A stretch of DNA of 64,000 bases from Undaria pinnatifida (GCA_012845835.1 JABAKD010000005.1:6266655-6330654); one strand, 5' to 3'; counted from the first letter of the stretch, positions 8,660-22,283 are shown. The notes: generated by a model from the letters alone, not told the origin. Numbers and translations: made by a program.

Positions 8660-11600
8660 CTATTAATATCATGCTACGATCGATCGTGTTTGCTATCCGT
8701 CAATTTTAACTCTCTTACAAACGTCGTCGGCCTAATATAGGAGATGCCATGGATGTCTACCGCGGTTCATGCCCATTTTAAAGAACAGCGTGATACGATG
8801 TGCCTGGTAGCTTCACGTAGCAGTAGCGACAGCAGTAGTGCCGCAGATAGAAATAGCTATCTGCACTCTACACAGAGTAGTACCAGTACGCGACATGATA
8901 GAGTGCATACCAGATATCATTGCAATTTGGACGTCATGCTCGCTTGATTTTTGCGCCATAAAATATGTACCAAGTACAGCAGTACTATAACATACCAGGC
9001 ACAGAGACGCACAACGGACAGATCACTAACTATTCCCACTAGCTTTGATGATCTAGATCTTTACAAGAAGATCTGTATGAGCTAAAGTTAATGTCACCGG
9101 GTGAGGGGCGTACGATAGGCATGATCTAGCACATATTTTGTCCTGGTTTGGATCCGTACTCCATACACAGATCCTGCACAGCATCTCATTGCGGAAGGTA
9201 CAGGATCATCTACTACTGCTGTCCTGTAGGTGATGTAGATCATGATCTGTCCGAGAGGTGTGCCTCATGATAATGCATGATGATCTCCCTCCGTATTCGA
9301 ATGTTGTTTCTTACAACGAAAATTGATCTCTACCGGTGCGCTACTTGTTTCTTGCTCGCAGCACCTCACCGAAAGGAGCGCTTGAACACGCCATACGATA
9401 TGAATCTGTTCCTATTGCCAATGCACTGAAAAGGGCGTTGAACAAACCGTACCTGCTGTTCTAGTCTAAAGCGGTACTCACTCGTGGTTACAGGCGGTGG
9501 GCTGTATGTAGGTAGGGAACAACGTGCATATCTTGCGACGCTACCTCTGTCTGGTCAATTGCTACTGGTACGATTAGTCTAGTACTCAACGATTTTTGGT
9601 GGTGTCGCACGATGTGGTGACAACCCATTTAATCTGTCAAGCGCTTTGCGACTCATGTCTAGTTGCAGGGTCTCCTCGAGAGTGCCCTCTGAGAAGCTGG
9701 AGTTCTTGACAGGTGAACTGAACTCAGTCGTTCGTGTTTCTATACAATATGTCATAGCTCATTTTTAAACCCCCTCTAGACTATAATACCGCCTTTCTTT
9801 GGGCAATGTACGAAAACCAGCAAGATAGTCTAGATGTATATTTTTTTCTTTTTCTTTTTTTCGCGAACACGAAACGGCAAAGATTTTGGATTCGGATCTG
9901 CCCCGACTTCAACGCTTGGCCCTTCACCACCTTCACCGCCTCTCTCCATCTGCGAGCTCTGCAACCTTCTACGTACGCGTCGGACATCCTTCTGTCAGGT
10001 TTGGCTGCCTCTGTTCATGCTCGTTGGGCGTTGGAAAGGTTGACTTTTGTGCCCTGATCAGATTATCACAGCAGTTTCTGGCGGGTACCCGTTGACCGTA
10101 GTAAATCCGGTATAACAAGGGCCGCATACTGTACGGTGTCGAGAGTTGGACCCTGTCAGTTTTTGGGAGGTGGGAGCCTCCAGCCTGGAGAGCAAGACAC
10201 ATTCGACCAACTGCGAGGGCGAGATGCTCTCGATTGCGAAATGATCTTGCTCGTTGCTCCGCCGCCACGGAAACGCTTGCCTCGTCCCCCGAAGCATGGA
10301 CGCAGCCTCGGGGCATGCACCTCGTATACGCATGGTGCCACAGGAACACAACAGACAGGTAAAACGTACGAGTGGCGAACTCACTTGAAATATAATATAT
10401 ACAGTGCGATGGGTAGCGTTCTTCTCGGCAAACTAAAGTCATTTGTGATGCTGTACGGGCAAGTCTTTGCTCACTCGACTAGCCGAGCAGCACCACCCGC
10501 AAGGCTACCATTCCAAGGGGCACTGCTCCTGCCTCTGGCATGTACTCGTGCACATCAGCAATCTACTGCCATCGCCATCCCGAAGGTTGCAGCGCTTCAA
10601 GCCCGCTCTGTGATAACGCGTTTTCCTTGTAAAGCGCTCTTGATGATTTTTTTTTCGCATCAGGTATAGTCTAGACTACTACAGCAGCAGCATTCGTAGT
10701 TTGCGGCAGAAGCTGCAGGGGTCCTGGCGTAGCTCATGTCCAGGCATCACCATCCCTTGATCTCGAACCGCGAAGTCGTCCCCAAAGGTGGCGTATCCTT
10801 TTATCGCCATACTCCGATCGGGTTCGACCACCGATTGCATTGCTCTACGATTACAAGCTCGCTCGTACACATAGACTAGACTATGTGTTTAGGCTATGAT
10901 ATTGCTGCGAAGCGAGACTGATATACTATGATACAGCGGAAAGCATAACAAGCAATCCATGCACTCAAGGCCGAAGCAATAAAATGCACCCCAAATTATA
11001 TTTCGCGATTCGGGTCCTTGATCAGTATCTTTTGCGTAACCTGGTACACAGCAGTAGACCAAGGCATGAAGGATATATTCACTGGGGTGACCGCTTGTGC
11101 CACGAGGGCGGGCGCCACACGCGACAGATCTCGAAAAAAAATAGATCGACGGGGAGGCTCAAGATGCGGTCGACCGCTGCCAAGGTATACCAAAAGTAAC
11201 ACTGCTGTGGCATGAACGAAGTATCAACTTTTCGACGCAACAGACAGTAAGTATAATGCTACTCTTTTTGTCGGAGTGAATCGTTAGTATGTGAACGGGC
11301 AACGACCTGCCTCACAGAAACAGCCACTCTGTTCTATGAATATTAATAACGATACTAATATGCTGTACAGTTGTACCTGATGCCTGTGGTACATTCTTTG
11401 CCAAGTTTTTTGTCGTTACGTCAACTTTCTAGTTCCAGTCGTGGGGGGTTTCATCCTCAGCAGCTTTCGGGACAAGCCATGGTAACAGGCGGGTGCCATC
11501 TTTTCTCCCCTCCCAGACCTACATTTATTTTTTATCCCGAAGAGGGTTCTGCATTGCCACTTCTCATCGGTTTGCACCGAAATTTGCCAACGCGCGCTCT

Positions 11601-11775
11601 CGCGCCTTTCGGCATGCCATTTTTTGAAGAAGGAATCACTTGCTAGGCTCGAACGCATCACGAAATCGACTTTGCTTACCACTGTATACCAGGTACTAGG
11701 TATCGGAGTATAAAATAGTAGTTACACTACGAGGTTGCCACAAACAATAGACCGCCGAAGGTTCAGAGAAGCGCA
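8660..11775 (+). repeat. Old interspersed repeat, copy A (about 3.1 kb)
   Basis: Collinear, with many small indels, with 32610-38500 once the two insertions there are removed. Examples are the shared starts CTACGATCG..GTGTTTGC, GTGGTTACAGGCGGTGGGCT (9485 and 35951), CAACGCTTGGCCCTTCACCA and CGACAGATCTCGAAA, and an end near GACCGCCGAAG. Neither copy keeps a common long ORF, so no coding function is supported. It may be the body of an ancient transposon or a duplicated non-coding block. Confidence 0.8.
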
Positions 11776-11779
11776 GAGT

Positions 11780-12470
11780 AAAGCCACAAATTATCGAAAT
11801 GGTGAAATAGGGGTTGGTTGACGACGCAAAGGTAAAATGCTGGCACGAAACTAGCTGAGAGGCACACACTCGAGCACCACAATTAACAACGGAAAAGCAC
11901 GCACATGTCGGTGGGTCGGACGTCTACAGCCTACCTTGAAATCACAACTTGCACCCTACAGACATCCAACGATGATCATTATACAACATCTCGTGGCAAG
12001 CGACGCCCGATGCAAACCTTTGTTCCGTGGCATATATTGCGTTTGAATAAAACCACTCGCAGTACATCACAGTGACTACCAGGCACCTACTTGCAAGTCC
12101 GGTGGGGGGTCCTCACTACCAATCCGGTGCCGCGCATCCATAGCCAGGCTCTCGATTTCGCCGGTGCAAACCTCTCTACCACCCCGCCCGTTCGCGTCCG
12201 TCACATTTTGCTATGCTACCGCCAGAAACACCAACTAAGCACTACTACAAACCCGTAACAAATATGAGACAACAAGTCAAGCAACAACGCGCCATTCAAC
12301 TAGCAGGCCGATTTCGGGTTGTGCAGAATGATACCGAAGACGAAGTACAATGGTTGAACTGCAGTCGCAACAAAGGTGACGATCACTAAAATGACGTAAC
12401 TAATGTACTGCATACTGACACAAGAAAACTAGAAGGTATTGAAGGGGTGATACATATTTGTTGGCTTATT
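11780..12470. other. Intergenic, no gene seen
   Basis: No frame above about 60 codons is credible on either strand, and no repeat or RNA signature was noticed. Confidence 0.4.
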
Positions 12471-12474
12471 TTCC

Positions 12475-12625
12475 CGATGTCCCACGGGACTCTTAACGAC
12501 GGGCATCCCATGGGCATCCGATAAGGACATCCCATGGGACATCCCGTAGGCATACCACAAGACATCTTGGGGGTCCCGTGGGCATCCTATAGCACGTCCC
12601 ATGGGCATCCAATAAAATATGTTGG
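12475..12625 (+). repeat. Degenerate minisatellite of CATCCCATGGG-type units
   Basis: The word GGGCATCCCATGGGCATCC and variants recur every 17-24 bases with many substitutions. No coding role is visible. Confidence 0.7.
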
Positions 12626-12985
12626 GCATCTGTGGAAGAGTCGTGGTGCCGGGAAGGTGTGAGGGAAGGGACGCAGGGGTATCAGCTTCGCTTGGAGACA
12701 GCACCAGTTCTTATTTGTACATTTCATATTGTTTGCGTTGAGCTATGAGAATCCTCGAGGAGACAGGAAAGGAGGAGTGAGAGCATGGGGGTGGGGTGAG
12801 GCTCACAGAGTTCGCTTCCCCCCATCATTGCTGCTGTGCTCTCTTCTGGACCTTTACCTATGGAACGTACAAGGAACGTTCTCCCAGATGTTCTATATTC
12901 CCATGAGCGCTCAATGCGCTTACATCTATCTATCTTGTCTAGAGGAGGAATGTTTCATTACCGAGAACACTCTTGTGGTATAAGC
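12626..12985. other. Unique sequence before the assembly gap
   Basis: No gene is recognised. It has no counterpart left of duplication copy 2, so the duplication's left breakpoint in copy 1 lies in the gap or at its right edge. Confidence 0.4.
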
Positions 12986-13485
12986 NNNNNNNNNNNNNNN
13001 NNNNNNNNNNNNNNNNNNNNNNNNNNNNNNNNNNNNNNNNNNNNNNNNNNNNNNNNNNNNNNNNNNNNNNNNNNNNNNNNNNNNNNNNNNNNNNNNNNNN
13101 NNNNNNNNNNNNNNNNNNNNNNNNNNNNNNNNNNNNNNNNNNNNNNNNNNNNNNNNNNNNNNNNNNNNNNNNNNNNNNNNNNNNNNNNNNNNNNNNNNNN
13201 NNNNNNNNNNNNNNNNNNNNNNNNNNNNNNNNNNNNNNNNNNNNNNNNNNNNNNNNNNNNNNNNNNNNNNNNNNNNNNNNNNNNNNNNNNNNNNNNNNNN
13301 NNNNNNNNNNNNNNNNNNNNNNNNNNNNNNNNNNNNNNNNNNNNNNNNNNNNNNNNNNNNNNNNNNNNNNNNNNNNNNNNNNNNNNNNNNNNNNNNNNNN
13401 NNNNNNNNNNNNNNNNNNNNNNNNNNNNNNNNNNNNNNNNNNNNNNNNNNNNNNNNNNNNNNNNNNNNNNNNNNNNNNNNNNNNN
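12986..13485. other. Assembly gap (500 N)
   Basis: Exactly 500 unknown bases, probably a scaffold placeholder. Translations across it are meaningless. It hides the left boundary of the segmental duplication. Confidence 0.98.
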
Positions 13486-13989
13486 TCGATTGGTACTGTT
13501 GCCGCCCCGGGTAAGTCTAGAAATGGTATGTTCCAAGCAAGCAAAACGTATGGAGCCTCGTACGCTGATTCGCGCAAATGGTTCCTTACGATCACACCCA
13601 CGCGCGCGGGGAATTGTTTTCCTTCATTGCTCTTGCAGAGCAAAAGGTCGGAAGTAGGGCCAATGGGTACCATTAGCGGCGAAGCTTGCTCCAGGCACGA
13701 AATGTACGAACGACATGTAAAGGTTGTGTACGGTATGTGCAGTATGGACAGTTAGTGCACAGTGTGTATGGTGTACACGGGATGTGGGGCATGCAAAATA
13801 TTACCCATGTGAACAGCCAGCAGTGATTACCATGGAACGATGATCTATTGTAGAGGTACAAAACCTGGAGGGTAAGCGCCGCAGTCCGCGTGGGTTTCAC
13901 TCGTAATACTCTTGTTTTTGCCACCCGATAATGTTTTGCTTATCCGACCATGTGTACATGGCTCGATCCTTTAGACGGTATCAACCTTC

Positions 13990-14640
13990 TAAAGGGAGAG
14001 CTTGCCACGAACGAAAACGATGGAAAATACGAGCAAGACCCCGGAAAACGAACATTATTACAAAACGGCCAGTCTTACACGCTTCCTGAAGCCAAGTGTT
14101 ACCATAGCGCTTGAGACGTACATGCACCCCCCTGTATAGGCCTGCCTGCCAAACAGCCCTACTCATGTGCTCTGTGTGGTGTCGGGTAGGTGCGTCGAAT
14201 AATGGTCGGTGGGCGGCTGAGTGTGTGGATGTTGATGCTGTTGTTAGTGTTGGTGGTGGTGGTAGGTGGGTGAGTGAGGGGGAGGGTGGGTGGGTCCACC
14301 AGTAGACACGGTTATCACACGTCCTGCGGTTGATAACGCTCGACAAGCCGTGCAGAGGTTAGAGGCGGGACAGCGATGAACTAGTCGTGATGATCGAGCA
14401 ACCCGTTCGCGCTGTGGGTAACAGGTTGTTATAGTAGGGAGAAGTCCATCGCGCTCCACCTGATGCAAGCGGAGCTTCCCAAGCACCAACATCGTGACCC
14501 GCCCTCAACAAGCCAGGAACGCCGACGGACACGGGAATCCCGTCGGGTCCCGCTGTCGTGTCTTTCGAAAGGAAGATCTCGGAATATGCCAAAACGAAAA
14601 CAATTTAGTTGGGAGAACTCAGAAATCGAAGAAGATCGCA
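13990..14640. other. Duplicated stretch with no recognised gene
   Basis: Contains a short (GGTGGT)-rich tract at 14255-14290. Long minus-strand frames differ between the two duplication copies because of single-base indels, which argues against coding constraint. Confidence 0.4.
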
Positions 14641-14867
14641 AAATGGCCAGTCCCAAAAGCCGTCCGACGCGAGGTGCTAAGAGGCTGCTTGGGTCGTACT
14701 CGTGTTCCTTTGCGGGACCCCTTATTAAATGCATCCACTGGCAGACGCCCGGGTAAGAATAGGTTCACAGAAGGGCCATCTTAATGTAAAGCAGAGAAAG
14801 GGAAATGTATACATTATCGTCGCCCCGTGGGAGCTCGTACGAGAAGGGCCAGTCAAGGCATCACCCA

Positions 14868-14965
14868 ATGGATATCATCAATATAGAAACATCCATATTG
14901 TATCGGTGGAAACCCCAACAAATAAATGCGGTTACATGTATATCTTGTCACCGAGTACGTGAGCA
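14868..14965 (+). repeat. About 95-bp direct repeat, left copy
   Basis: Matches 19112-19206 at roughly 85% (shared GCGGTTACATGTA, CACCGAGTACGTGAGCATC and CATCCRTATTGTATC), with no similarity on either side. The two copies bracket the copia-B remnant. In the right copy the minus strand reads in frame with copia-B (HVLGDEIYM); in the left copy that frame is broken. Its duplication copy-2 counterpart is at about 51115-51211. Confidence 0.7.
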
Positions 14966-15049
14966 TCCCCAACAGCCCCTCTGCTCCCTTCTCGGGGAAC
15001 CAAATAACACAGCATCGCTCGTCATACCACGGTTATTCAAAGCAAGACA

Positions 15050-15835
15050 ATTATGAATTCCAATTCAATAGTACACTCAAAACCCAAATACCACACAAAA
15101 ATTGAATCTCAGATTGAATCCAAACCAACACAATGTAGTGATCTTAACTCCAACATCAACCCGGTAATGACCACTCAGCTGCCATAACTAGGGGGGTCTG
15201 CCCCAGTAATCAAACGGTCGTCAGCTGTTGAAACAGGGTTGAACGGTAACTCCAAGATCTTCACAGACTCAAACACAAACCTCAAATATCAAAAACAGAA
15301 CATCATATTCCGTAATCAGAGTATCATAATCCAAAACGTAGCGTGTCAAAATCTCAAAAGCTAACCTGAAAACTAAAAAATTGAACCTGGAAGCTCAAAA
15401 CGAGAATAGCAAAAGACAAAAGTAGAATCTCAGATATAAAAACCGGAATCTGAAAAGCTCAAAAATATTATCTCAAATGTAAAAACCAGGATGTCAAAGC
15501 TCAAGTTCAAAATATCAAAACGCGAATAACTATCGCCAGGTATATGAACGAGAATCTGAAAGCTCGAAAAATAATCTCAAAGCTCGAAACCAACATATCA
15601 AAAGTCGAAAACAGAATACCAAAGCTCGAATTCACAATATCAAAACTCGAAAGCAGAATCTCAAAGCGCAAACGCCAGAATCCCAGGTATCAAAATATAA
15701 CCAACTCAAAAACAAAAGCCATATTTCACGCGTGCAGTACCGTAATTTATCGAAGGAGTCCACTCAAAAATCACGCTCTCAGTGCTAAATCCACTCGTAT
15801 TCATGACAAAATTCCTGTGAAAACGGAAGGATTCC
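15050..15835 (+). repeat. A-rich degenerate repeat region (3' flank of copia-B)
   Basis: Built of AATCTCAAAGCTCGAAA-like units with spacing near 21-23 bases, AT-rich, and non-coding on the copia-B strand. It lies directly downstream of the copia-B RNase H end on the minus strand and is probably its 3' untranslated region. Repeated at about 51296-52081. Confidence 0.6.
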
Positions 15836-18800
15836 TTGCTAACTAAGGGGTTTCGTCAAGAATTCAGCGTGCTGGCATCTCGACTGCAACTGAGAGGATC
15901 TAAACTCTCCCTTCTCGGCAAGCTCTCGCAGGAAGTGGTGACGTGCATCGATGTGCTTCGAGTTAGAGTTGGCTACGGCGTCAACCCCCCATGTGAATCG
16001 CACCGTTGTTGTCCTCAAAAACCCGGATGCACGGGTCCCAAAAAACGGGCAAGAGAAACTCCAGACAGACCGCAAGAAACGTGCCTCCTTGAAACCTTCC
16101 GCCATCGCAACATACTCCCCCCACTCGAGGAGAGTGTGGTGCACTTCTGCGTCCTAGAAATCCATTGGATGGCCGCACCCCCACGCATCACAGCTCCACC
16201 CTATACAGACGTCGGCTTAGTTTCCTTGGGAGCATAGTCTGCATCCGCATAAACCACCAGCTCAAGTTTTCCACAAGTCCTCACAAACCGGTCACATATC
16301 TCTTTACGTCCTACCGCAAAATCATGTCATCCACGTGCACGACTGCAATAACGGAGACAGACCCTTCTTTGATCAATCTCAGAACACAGGGGTCCGGCAA
16401 GGCTCTGCTCAAACTCAAGACTCTTCAGACGGGCGACCAGGTGTCTGTGCCAACACCTCGACGCTTGCTTCAGACCGTAGACTGCGATTAAGGCGTACTA
16501 CTTTACCTGATAAAGCTCTATTGGCACTCGCATCAACACCACCTATTTCAGCTCGGCCTGGACAAACGCCTGTTTAAGATCAAAATGATACAGATCTAAT
16601 TGCAACTCGCATGCAATAGCAGGCATCAAACGAATGCAAGGCGCGGCGGGGGTTGAGAGGGTCTCACTGTAGTCAACTCCCGGGCGTTGGCTAAATCTTC
16701 TAGCTACCAGTCGCGCTTTCGCCTTCACTACCTTACCTGTTCCATCTGACGTCCACGTGAAGACCCACTTGGTCGATGCCACGTTCCCGACTTTTAGCTG
16801 CTAAGCTATTCTGAATGTTTCCGCCCCTTGAAGCCCAGAGAGCTCCTGGTCTGTCGCATACATCTATACTCCGAGTCCGTAGCCTCTTGGTATGTCGCGG
16901 GCTCCGAACGCTCGCTCGCATGGCAGGCTGGTATGGGAGGGGGGCTGTTGGGTGGGCGCTGGTTGTAGAGGGCATGGTCGGTTGGCCCCGCAGCAGTCGT
17001 CGCTTTGTGGTACGCTCTCGTCCTCGCGCGTGTCGTCGCGGTTGCAAGAGCTCACTGTCTCGGAGACTCACGTCAATCTGAGGGTTTTCGGTCCCCGGTG
17101 GGGATGACGGCGACATCAGCCCCGGTGGCGCCGGCGTCATCACCGGCGCCATCTAATGATGGCGCCGTTGCCATCGCCGGCGTTACCGGCAGCACCGTTT
17201 GCACCTGTTTCATCGGCGGCACGTACCTGACGTGTCAACCGGCCTCCCACGCCTCCGCTGCGGCAACCGTCACCGTGTCAATCCCAGCCGCCATGATCGG
17301 CGCGCGCTCCACCTCCCGTGACATCCCGCGTATCGCTTGTTAGGCCTGATGACGTGAGGACCATGACGGAGTCCCGCGGGTGGTTCCGCCCCCTGTTGTG
17401 GTAGAAGCACCTCTCCGCCGTGGGCTCCGACTTGTTGGCGCGTTGAACGCGGCGGAACCCGAGCTGCATGAACGCGAGGGTGTTGACCGGCGGCGGTCTC
17501 CCAAAATAGGCTTCGTACGGCAACATGTAGCCAGCGTTGGCCGTGGTCGCCGTGGTGTTGAGGCAATCGTTCATATAGATGGCCGCCTCCGCCCAGAAAC
17601 GGTCAACGTGCGGGAGTTGCCCAGGGAACAGCCGGGGGGCCTCAATGCAAGAGGCCTATTGCCTGCTTGGATCAAGCCGAGCCCGCGCTCGACCACGCCG
17701 TTGTGCTTCGGCCCATTTAACCCCGTGTGCTCATGGCGGATGGTCGTATACCTACAGCTCGTCGCCAACATCTCATTCGTGAACTCCGCCCCGTTGTCCG
17801 TTCGGAAGCATTTGACGGCGTCCCCGATGTCGGTCAGAATTTTCGTCGTTGCCGCGGACACGTCGACGGCGCTCTTGCTCCTGAAGGGGTACATCCATCC
17901 CATGCGTGTCACGTCATCCTAGAACCGAATCAGGTACAGAGCCGCCCCAAGGGCCGACACGGTCAACGAAAACGCGCTTCAGGGATTGGGTCATCCGAGA
18001 GGAAGTCGCCGTCGGCACCGACGCACGCCTACTCTTCGCCTGCACGCACCCACTGCAGGTAAGCAGGGTCCCCGTCAGCTTAATGTGAGGCTGCCCGGCC
18101 GTCTCGCGTAAGAGAACCTCGTGGGCGTGGGCGTTGAACAGGTGAAAAACGTTGATGTCCACCTCCTTAAAACGTCGAACGCCCAGGATGAGCACGACAG
18201 CAGCAATCGCCGGGCGTAACGCAGGGGGAGAGGGGGGTGTGGCGCTCTACCGGGCGGTGAGTCTGCGATGGTACTGAGGCAACACGCACCATCGGGGGAA
18301 ACATAGGAGGGAAAGCCTCAACCGCTACTGCGGAATCTTTTGCTGCCCCCAACCCCGACGCCGGTGGCAATGGGTGGTAGCGCCGGCGTCCTCACCGGCG
18401 GCCTCAACTTCAGATGCCGGCGGGCGGGGGTTCAATGGGGGGTACGCTGCCGCTATCGATCGGCCTACCGCTACCATCATCCCCGTCGACGGTGGCATTG
18501 TACCGATGCGGGAACAAAATGGGGGGGTGGGGATCTCTATTGCTGCTGCAGTGCCTATTGCCGCCCCCACCCCCGGCGCCGGTGGCATGGGTGGTAGCGC
18601 CGGCGTCCTCATCGGCGGCACCATCTCAGATATCGTCGCATGGGGGTTACACGGGGGTATTCTGCCGACACCGATCCGCCTACCGCCACCATCATCCCCC
18701 GGCGGCGGTGTTATGGGTAGAGATGCCGGCGTCCTCACCGGCAGCATCACCACCGATACCGGCGCACGAGGGGGTTAGCTGGGCCGTCAACGCAGTTGCG

Positions 18801-19432
18801 CCAAGCACACGGTATCGGGGGGGGGGGGTTAGGCGCGCCGCGTTTAGGCGGGAACCTGCACTATCCTTGGGAAAAGTTAGACGGCCACCCAACAGGTGGA
18901 CACCTGTCGCGTCGAGGGCGATTTTCTGGTTGACCTGGACAGTGTGCAGTGACAACAAGTTAACCGACATGGTAGGAACGTACGATACACTCTCCAGGGT
19001 CACGCGTACGTCTTCGTTGCTGTGAAAAACCAAGTCCAAGCTCCCCAAGAACTCTACTACTAGGGGGATACCATCAGTGTAGCGTTCTCGGGGGAAAGGG
19101 GGCACAGGACGGAAATCATCAATGTATACACATCCGTATTGTATCTGTGGAAAGCGCAACAAATGCGGTTACATGTAGATCTCGTCACCGAGTACGTGAG
19201 CATCATCAACACCCTTGCTCCATGTAAAAATCGACATTCCAAGTAAGATGCCATCGTGTGCCTGCAATCCGTATTTGGGGTTTTTACAAGAAAACACCTT
19301 GACCGTTCTGGCACGTGTCCGGACTCTCCCGTACTGGCTTAGTGAAAGAGCGTCGGCAGATAACGCTACCTCCTTCGTCTGGTAATGATGACAATGACTC
19401 ACAGCGGACGGTGTCTCCACAGTCATGTTCAA
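15836..19432 (-). pseudogene. Decayed Ty1/copia pol (copia-B, duplication copy 1)
   Basis: Minus strand, read from 19432 downward. Protease-end block SYVPTMSVNLLSLHTVQVNQ without a DSGA motif; integrase zinc site with CSGC (18195-17914); integrase core RTDNGAEF and NGVVERGLGLI (17912-17571) broken from KAYFGRPPPV-type C-terminus by a one-base deletion near 17663; RT block VVKAKARLVARRFSQRPGVD (16782-16543); LYGLKQASR (about 16462-16490); the HVDD box (about 16321-16345); and RNase H end KHIDARHHFLRELAEKG (16144-15839). The segment between RT and RNase H is shortened. No gag, LTR or PBS was found. A roughly 200-residue Pro/Ala-rich insert sits between protease and integrase. Confidence 0.85.
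19112..19206 (+). repeat. About 95-bp direct repeat, right copy
   Basis: Pairs with 14868-14965 (see there). Its duplication copy-2 counterpart is at about 55356-55450. Confidence 0.7.
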
Positions 19433-20516
19433 TGCCCGCGATTATCAGTAGACGTACCCGTGAGAATGGTTCAGGACATTGTCAGGGTATAGTATAGACG
19501 AAGAGACCGCTATTCCACAGATAAGCGTATCGTTCGGATGCTTGCAAGTTGTGCGAATAGGTTCTGGGACCGTTGTGGGGAAATGCCAGCTGCATGGGAG
19601 TGCCGTTTCCGCAGGGAAGGTTTGGAGCCCGACTCGGGCTAACCCCTTGCGAACTTTACCCACGGTTCTGGGGACGAAGCAGTTAGAATTAGACCATGAA
19701 CGGGTCACTTTTACGAGACGCAAAACGTCCACTAGTGTAATACAGGACGCAAATAGACAGGAGGGCACGCAATATTTACAGTCTACTGGTGTGCCTCTGC
19801 CCATTCAGCGTTGGTGAAAATGACCGGGGTACTGCGTTCGACAACACAACCTATGGTAAAGGGTAGCGCCCTGGGCCAAAAAAAAAAACGCAGCCCCAGC
19901 AGCACGTATTGACGACAAGCGGAAAATCGGGTCCTACCATGCATAGAAGAAACAATGCAAATTCTGCTGCTGCCTTTGTGTGGCGTGCCGCCGAAGGTAT
20001 CGGGAAACGGTGCCGAGTTTCGTCGCGGTTGATCATGCTCGAGTGCCGAAGGCGATGTCACAGTCATTGCTGTGCTCGTATGAGCAGCGGGAGAAAACGA
20101 ACGAGGGGGAAAGCGGCCTGAAACACTACGACGGTAAGCAGACTTGGTCAGGAGGCACTACCTCGGAGCGATTTCACTCCAAGCAAGAGTTGCTTTCGTA
20201 GTTACTTTGCGACACGGAAGATAAAAACGGCAACCACGGCTCCTTTCCGCGCGCGTGCGTGTCCACACCGCTGCTGCCGCTAAAAAAAAGGGCTGAAGAA
20301 GAAACAGTTATGAAAAAGCACCAGCTCGTTCGTTCCTCCACAACGACAGGTATTCTCGAAGGTTATCAGACATTAGTCTACACGCACCATCTGCGTCTGT
20401 CCCACAGTAATCAAAGCCAGATGAGCGCAGAAACACCTTCGATCCTTGCCAGCTCCAAGAAAGTGCATCCTAGTTATCTCCCACAGTACAAAAATTTCCC
20501 CATGCCCCTTCTTTGT
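19433..20516. other. Duplicated stretch, no gene recognised
   Basis: Several 60-115 codon frames exist on both strands. None keeps the same frame in both duplication copies over its whole length, and none shows a known motif. Confidence 0.35.
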
Positions 20517-20905
20517 TTAGACCAGTACATCCAATTCTAGATTAGTGCTGCGCGTGCTATTTAGTTGTGGCACCGTGGCACACAAACGCAACAATGCCCT
20601 CCCATTCCCTGGGAAACCGAAGCTACACGCACCGCATGCAGGAATCACCGCCACCAAACCCGTGGTCAACACAAACGCCCTGGCAACACCAATTACGATG
20701 CCCCAACCATTGCAAGCAATGTTGCCTAGACAGGGCTGTACAGTAGAAGTCACGTCTATTAATAGCGCTTCTTCGCTACGACCCGGACTGCCACAGCAGG
20801 GCACGTGCGTCATGCGGCCGAGTGTTGAGCCCCATTCGCCTATTGCTCGGTCCTTGATCGCCCCCCGTGTCGTCACGTTCCCCTTCTGCTGTTGCACATT
20901 GGGGA
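20517..20905 (-). CDS. Possible exon, unknown protein (duplication copy 1)
   Basis: A minus-strand frame from near a CAACAG|CAG acceptor at about 20897 to a stop at 20517-20519. It contains a hydrophobic, possibly membrane-spanning stretch (GWGIVIGVARAFVLTTGLVA) and ends TNLELDVLV. The same frame is open in copy 2 (to 56759) with a handful of replacements. The plus strand is also open over much of this interval (NALPFPGKPKLHAPHAG...), so the coding strand is uncertain. No family is recognised. Confidence 0.3.
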
Positions 20906-21867
20906 ACGACGAGAGTGGAGAGCCAAGGGAGGGCGAGGGTTGATTGGTGGATAACGTTCTGGGTGCGAGCGGAAGATTTTGTCGTAAAAGAGCCGGCAGA
21001 CTCCGCCCCAGCACCCTTACATGCCACACACACTGTCCGTCTACACGACTATTCCACGTCACAGTGCTTGTAGGCACAAGTCGGTGTGCCTGCCTTCTGC
21101 GCTACCACGGTAAATCACTCGACAAGAGGCACCGCATACACAGCAGACCCTCCGATCACACCAAGATCAACACCAAGTACCAAAATTAACCTAAACTTAG
21201 AGAATAAAGCATTCGATACCCCACTAGCAACAGAAAAACACGAAACACGCCGCAGAACCAGGGACAAAAACAAAACAGAACAGCAGAATGACATACAGCA
21301 GCAGCCCGCCTCACCTGGTAACCCGCTGTAACGGAGACCAAGTGGGGGGGGGCACGTTCGTATCCCCATTTCCCACCAGCACTGTTAGAATAAGACAATA
21401 ACGAGACGGCATAACCGTAACACGCCCAGTTTCCAGCACCGCCGCCGGTTCCGTCCAAATAGGTGGAGAGGAGGTCGGTGGACACTCCGTGCGGTAGTCA
21501 TAGGCCCTACTTACGAGAAATGGCGACCTTGCGTTTCTCGATCTTCATAGAAGGGCTGCTCCACAAATTGAGTTTGCTGCAAGCACACACCGAAGGAGAC
21601 AAGAGCGAGGGGAGAGATACTCTAAAGAGCCAATATTGGGCATGTACGGTGTCCGTGCATATACATATTTCGCCAGTATCATAGCTCTGCCTTTCACTAC
21701 TTGAGTTCAATACAAGCGTTGAAATATGACCTCAAAGTGGTCGAGACTGATATATATTCAAGATCAACGGCCGAAATGGGTATAACTGGTCATTTTGGAG
21801 ACTAACAAAGTAAACTCCAGGTAAACGTCGACACACACGCCACGAACACTCCGATTGGCCGAATATC

Positions 21868-22283
21868 ATGGATGTTTCAGTCCGACAATTCCCCCTGTGC
21901 ATGTCAAGTAGTCTAGTACGTTTGGTGTTCAACTTTCAACTGCTGTTGGACTGCTTTCGACCAATCAGACGCCATGCAGTGTTCCACCTCACAAACCAGC
22001 TATCCGGAGTGGACGATGGTCCGTACGTGGGAGGTGCGCGCATAATTCACACATACATGCCACGCATGCAGCAGACTGTAGGGTCGTGCAGCGGTCGGTG
22101 GTTTGGAGGTACGAGGAAAGGCATATTGTGGGCCAACGAAAAATGTCATTCAGCCAGGCTATCCAATCTTACACGAAGAACGATACACATATTGTACTCA
22201 GAATACGATGAGAGAAAGAACCGACAAAGCGAAAGATGCGGCGCGGAGAGCGTTTCTTTCTGGTCGAAAATTACCAAGGTTGT
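21868..22283. other. Duplicated stretch with a shared plus-strand frame of doubtful coding value
   Basis: A plus frame starting MDVSVRQFPLCM is open in both duplication copies for about 140 codons before it runs into the minisatellite. Composition is not convincingly protein-like and no splice sites or motifs stand out. Confidence 0.25.

Noticed and set aside
12836-13755. Frames of 190-270 codons across the gap
   Set aside because: Most of their length is N; they are artefacts.
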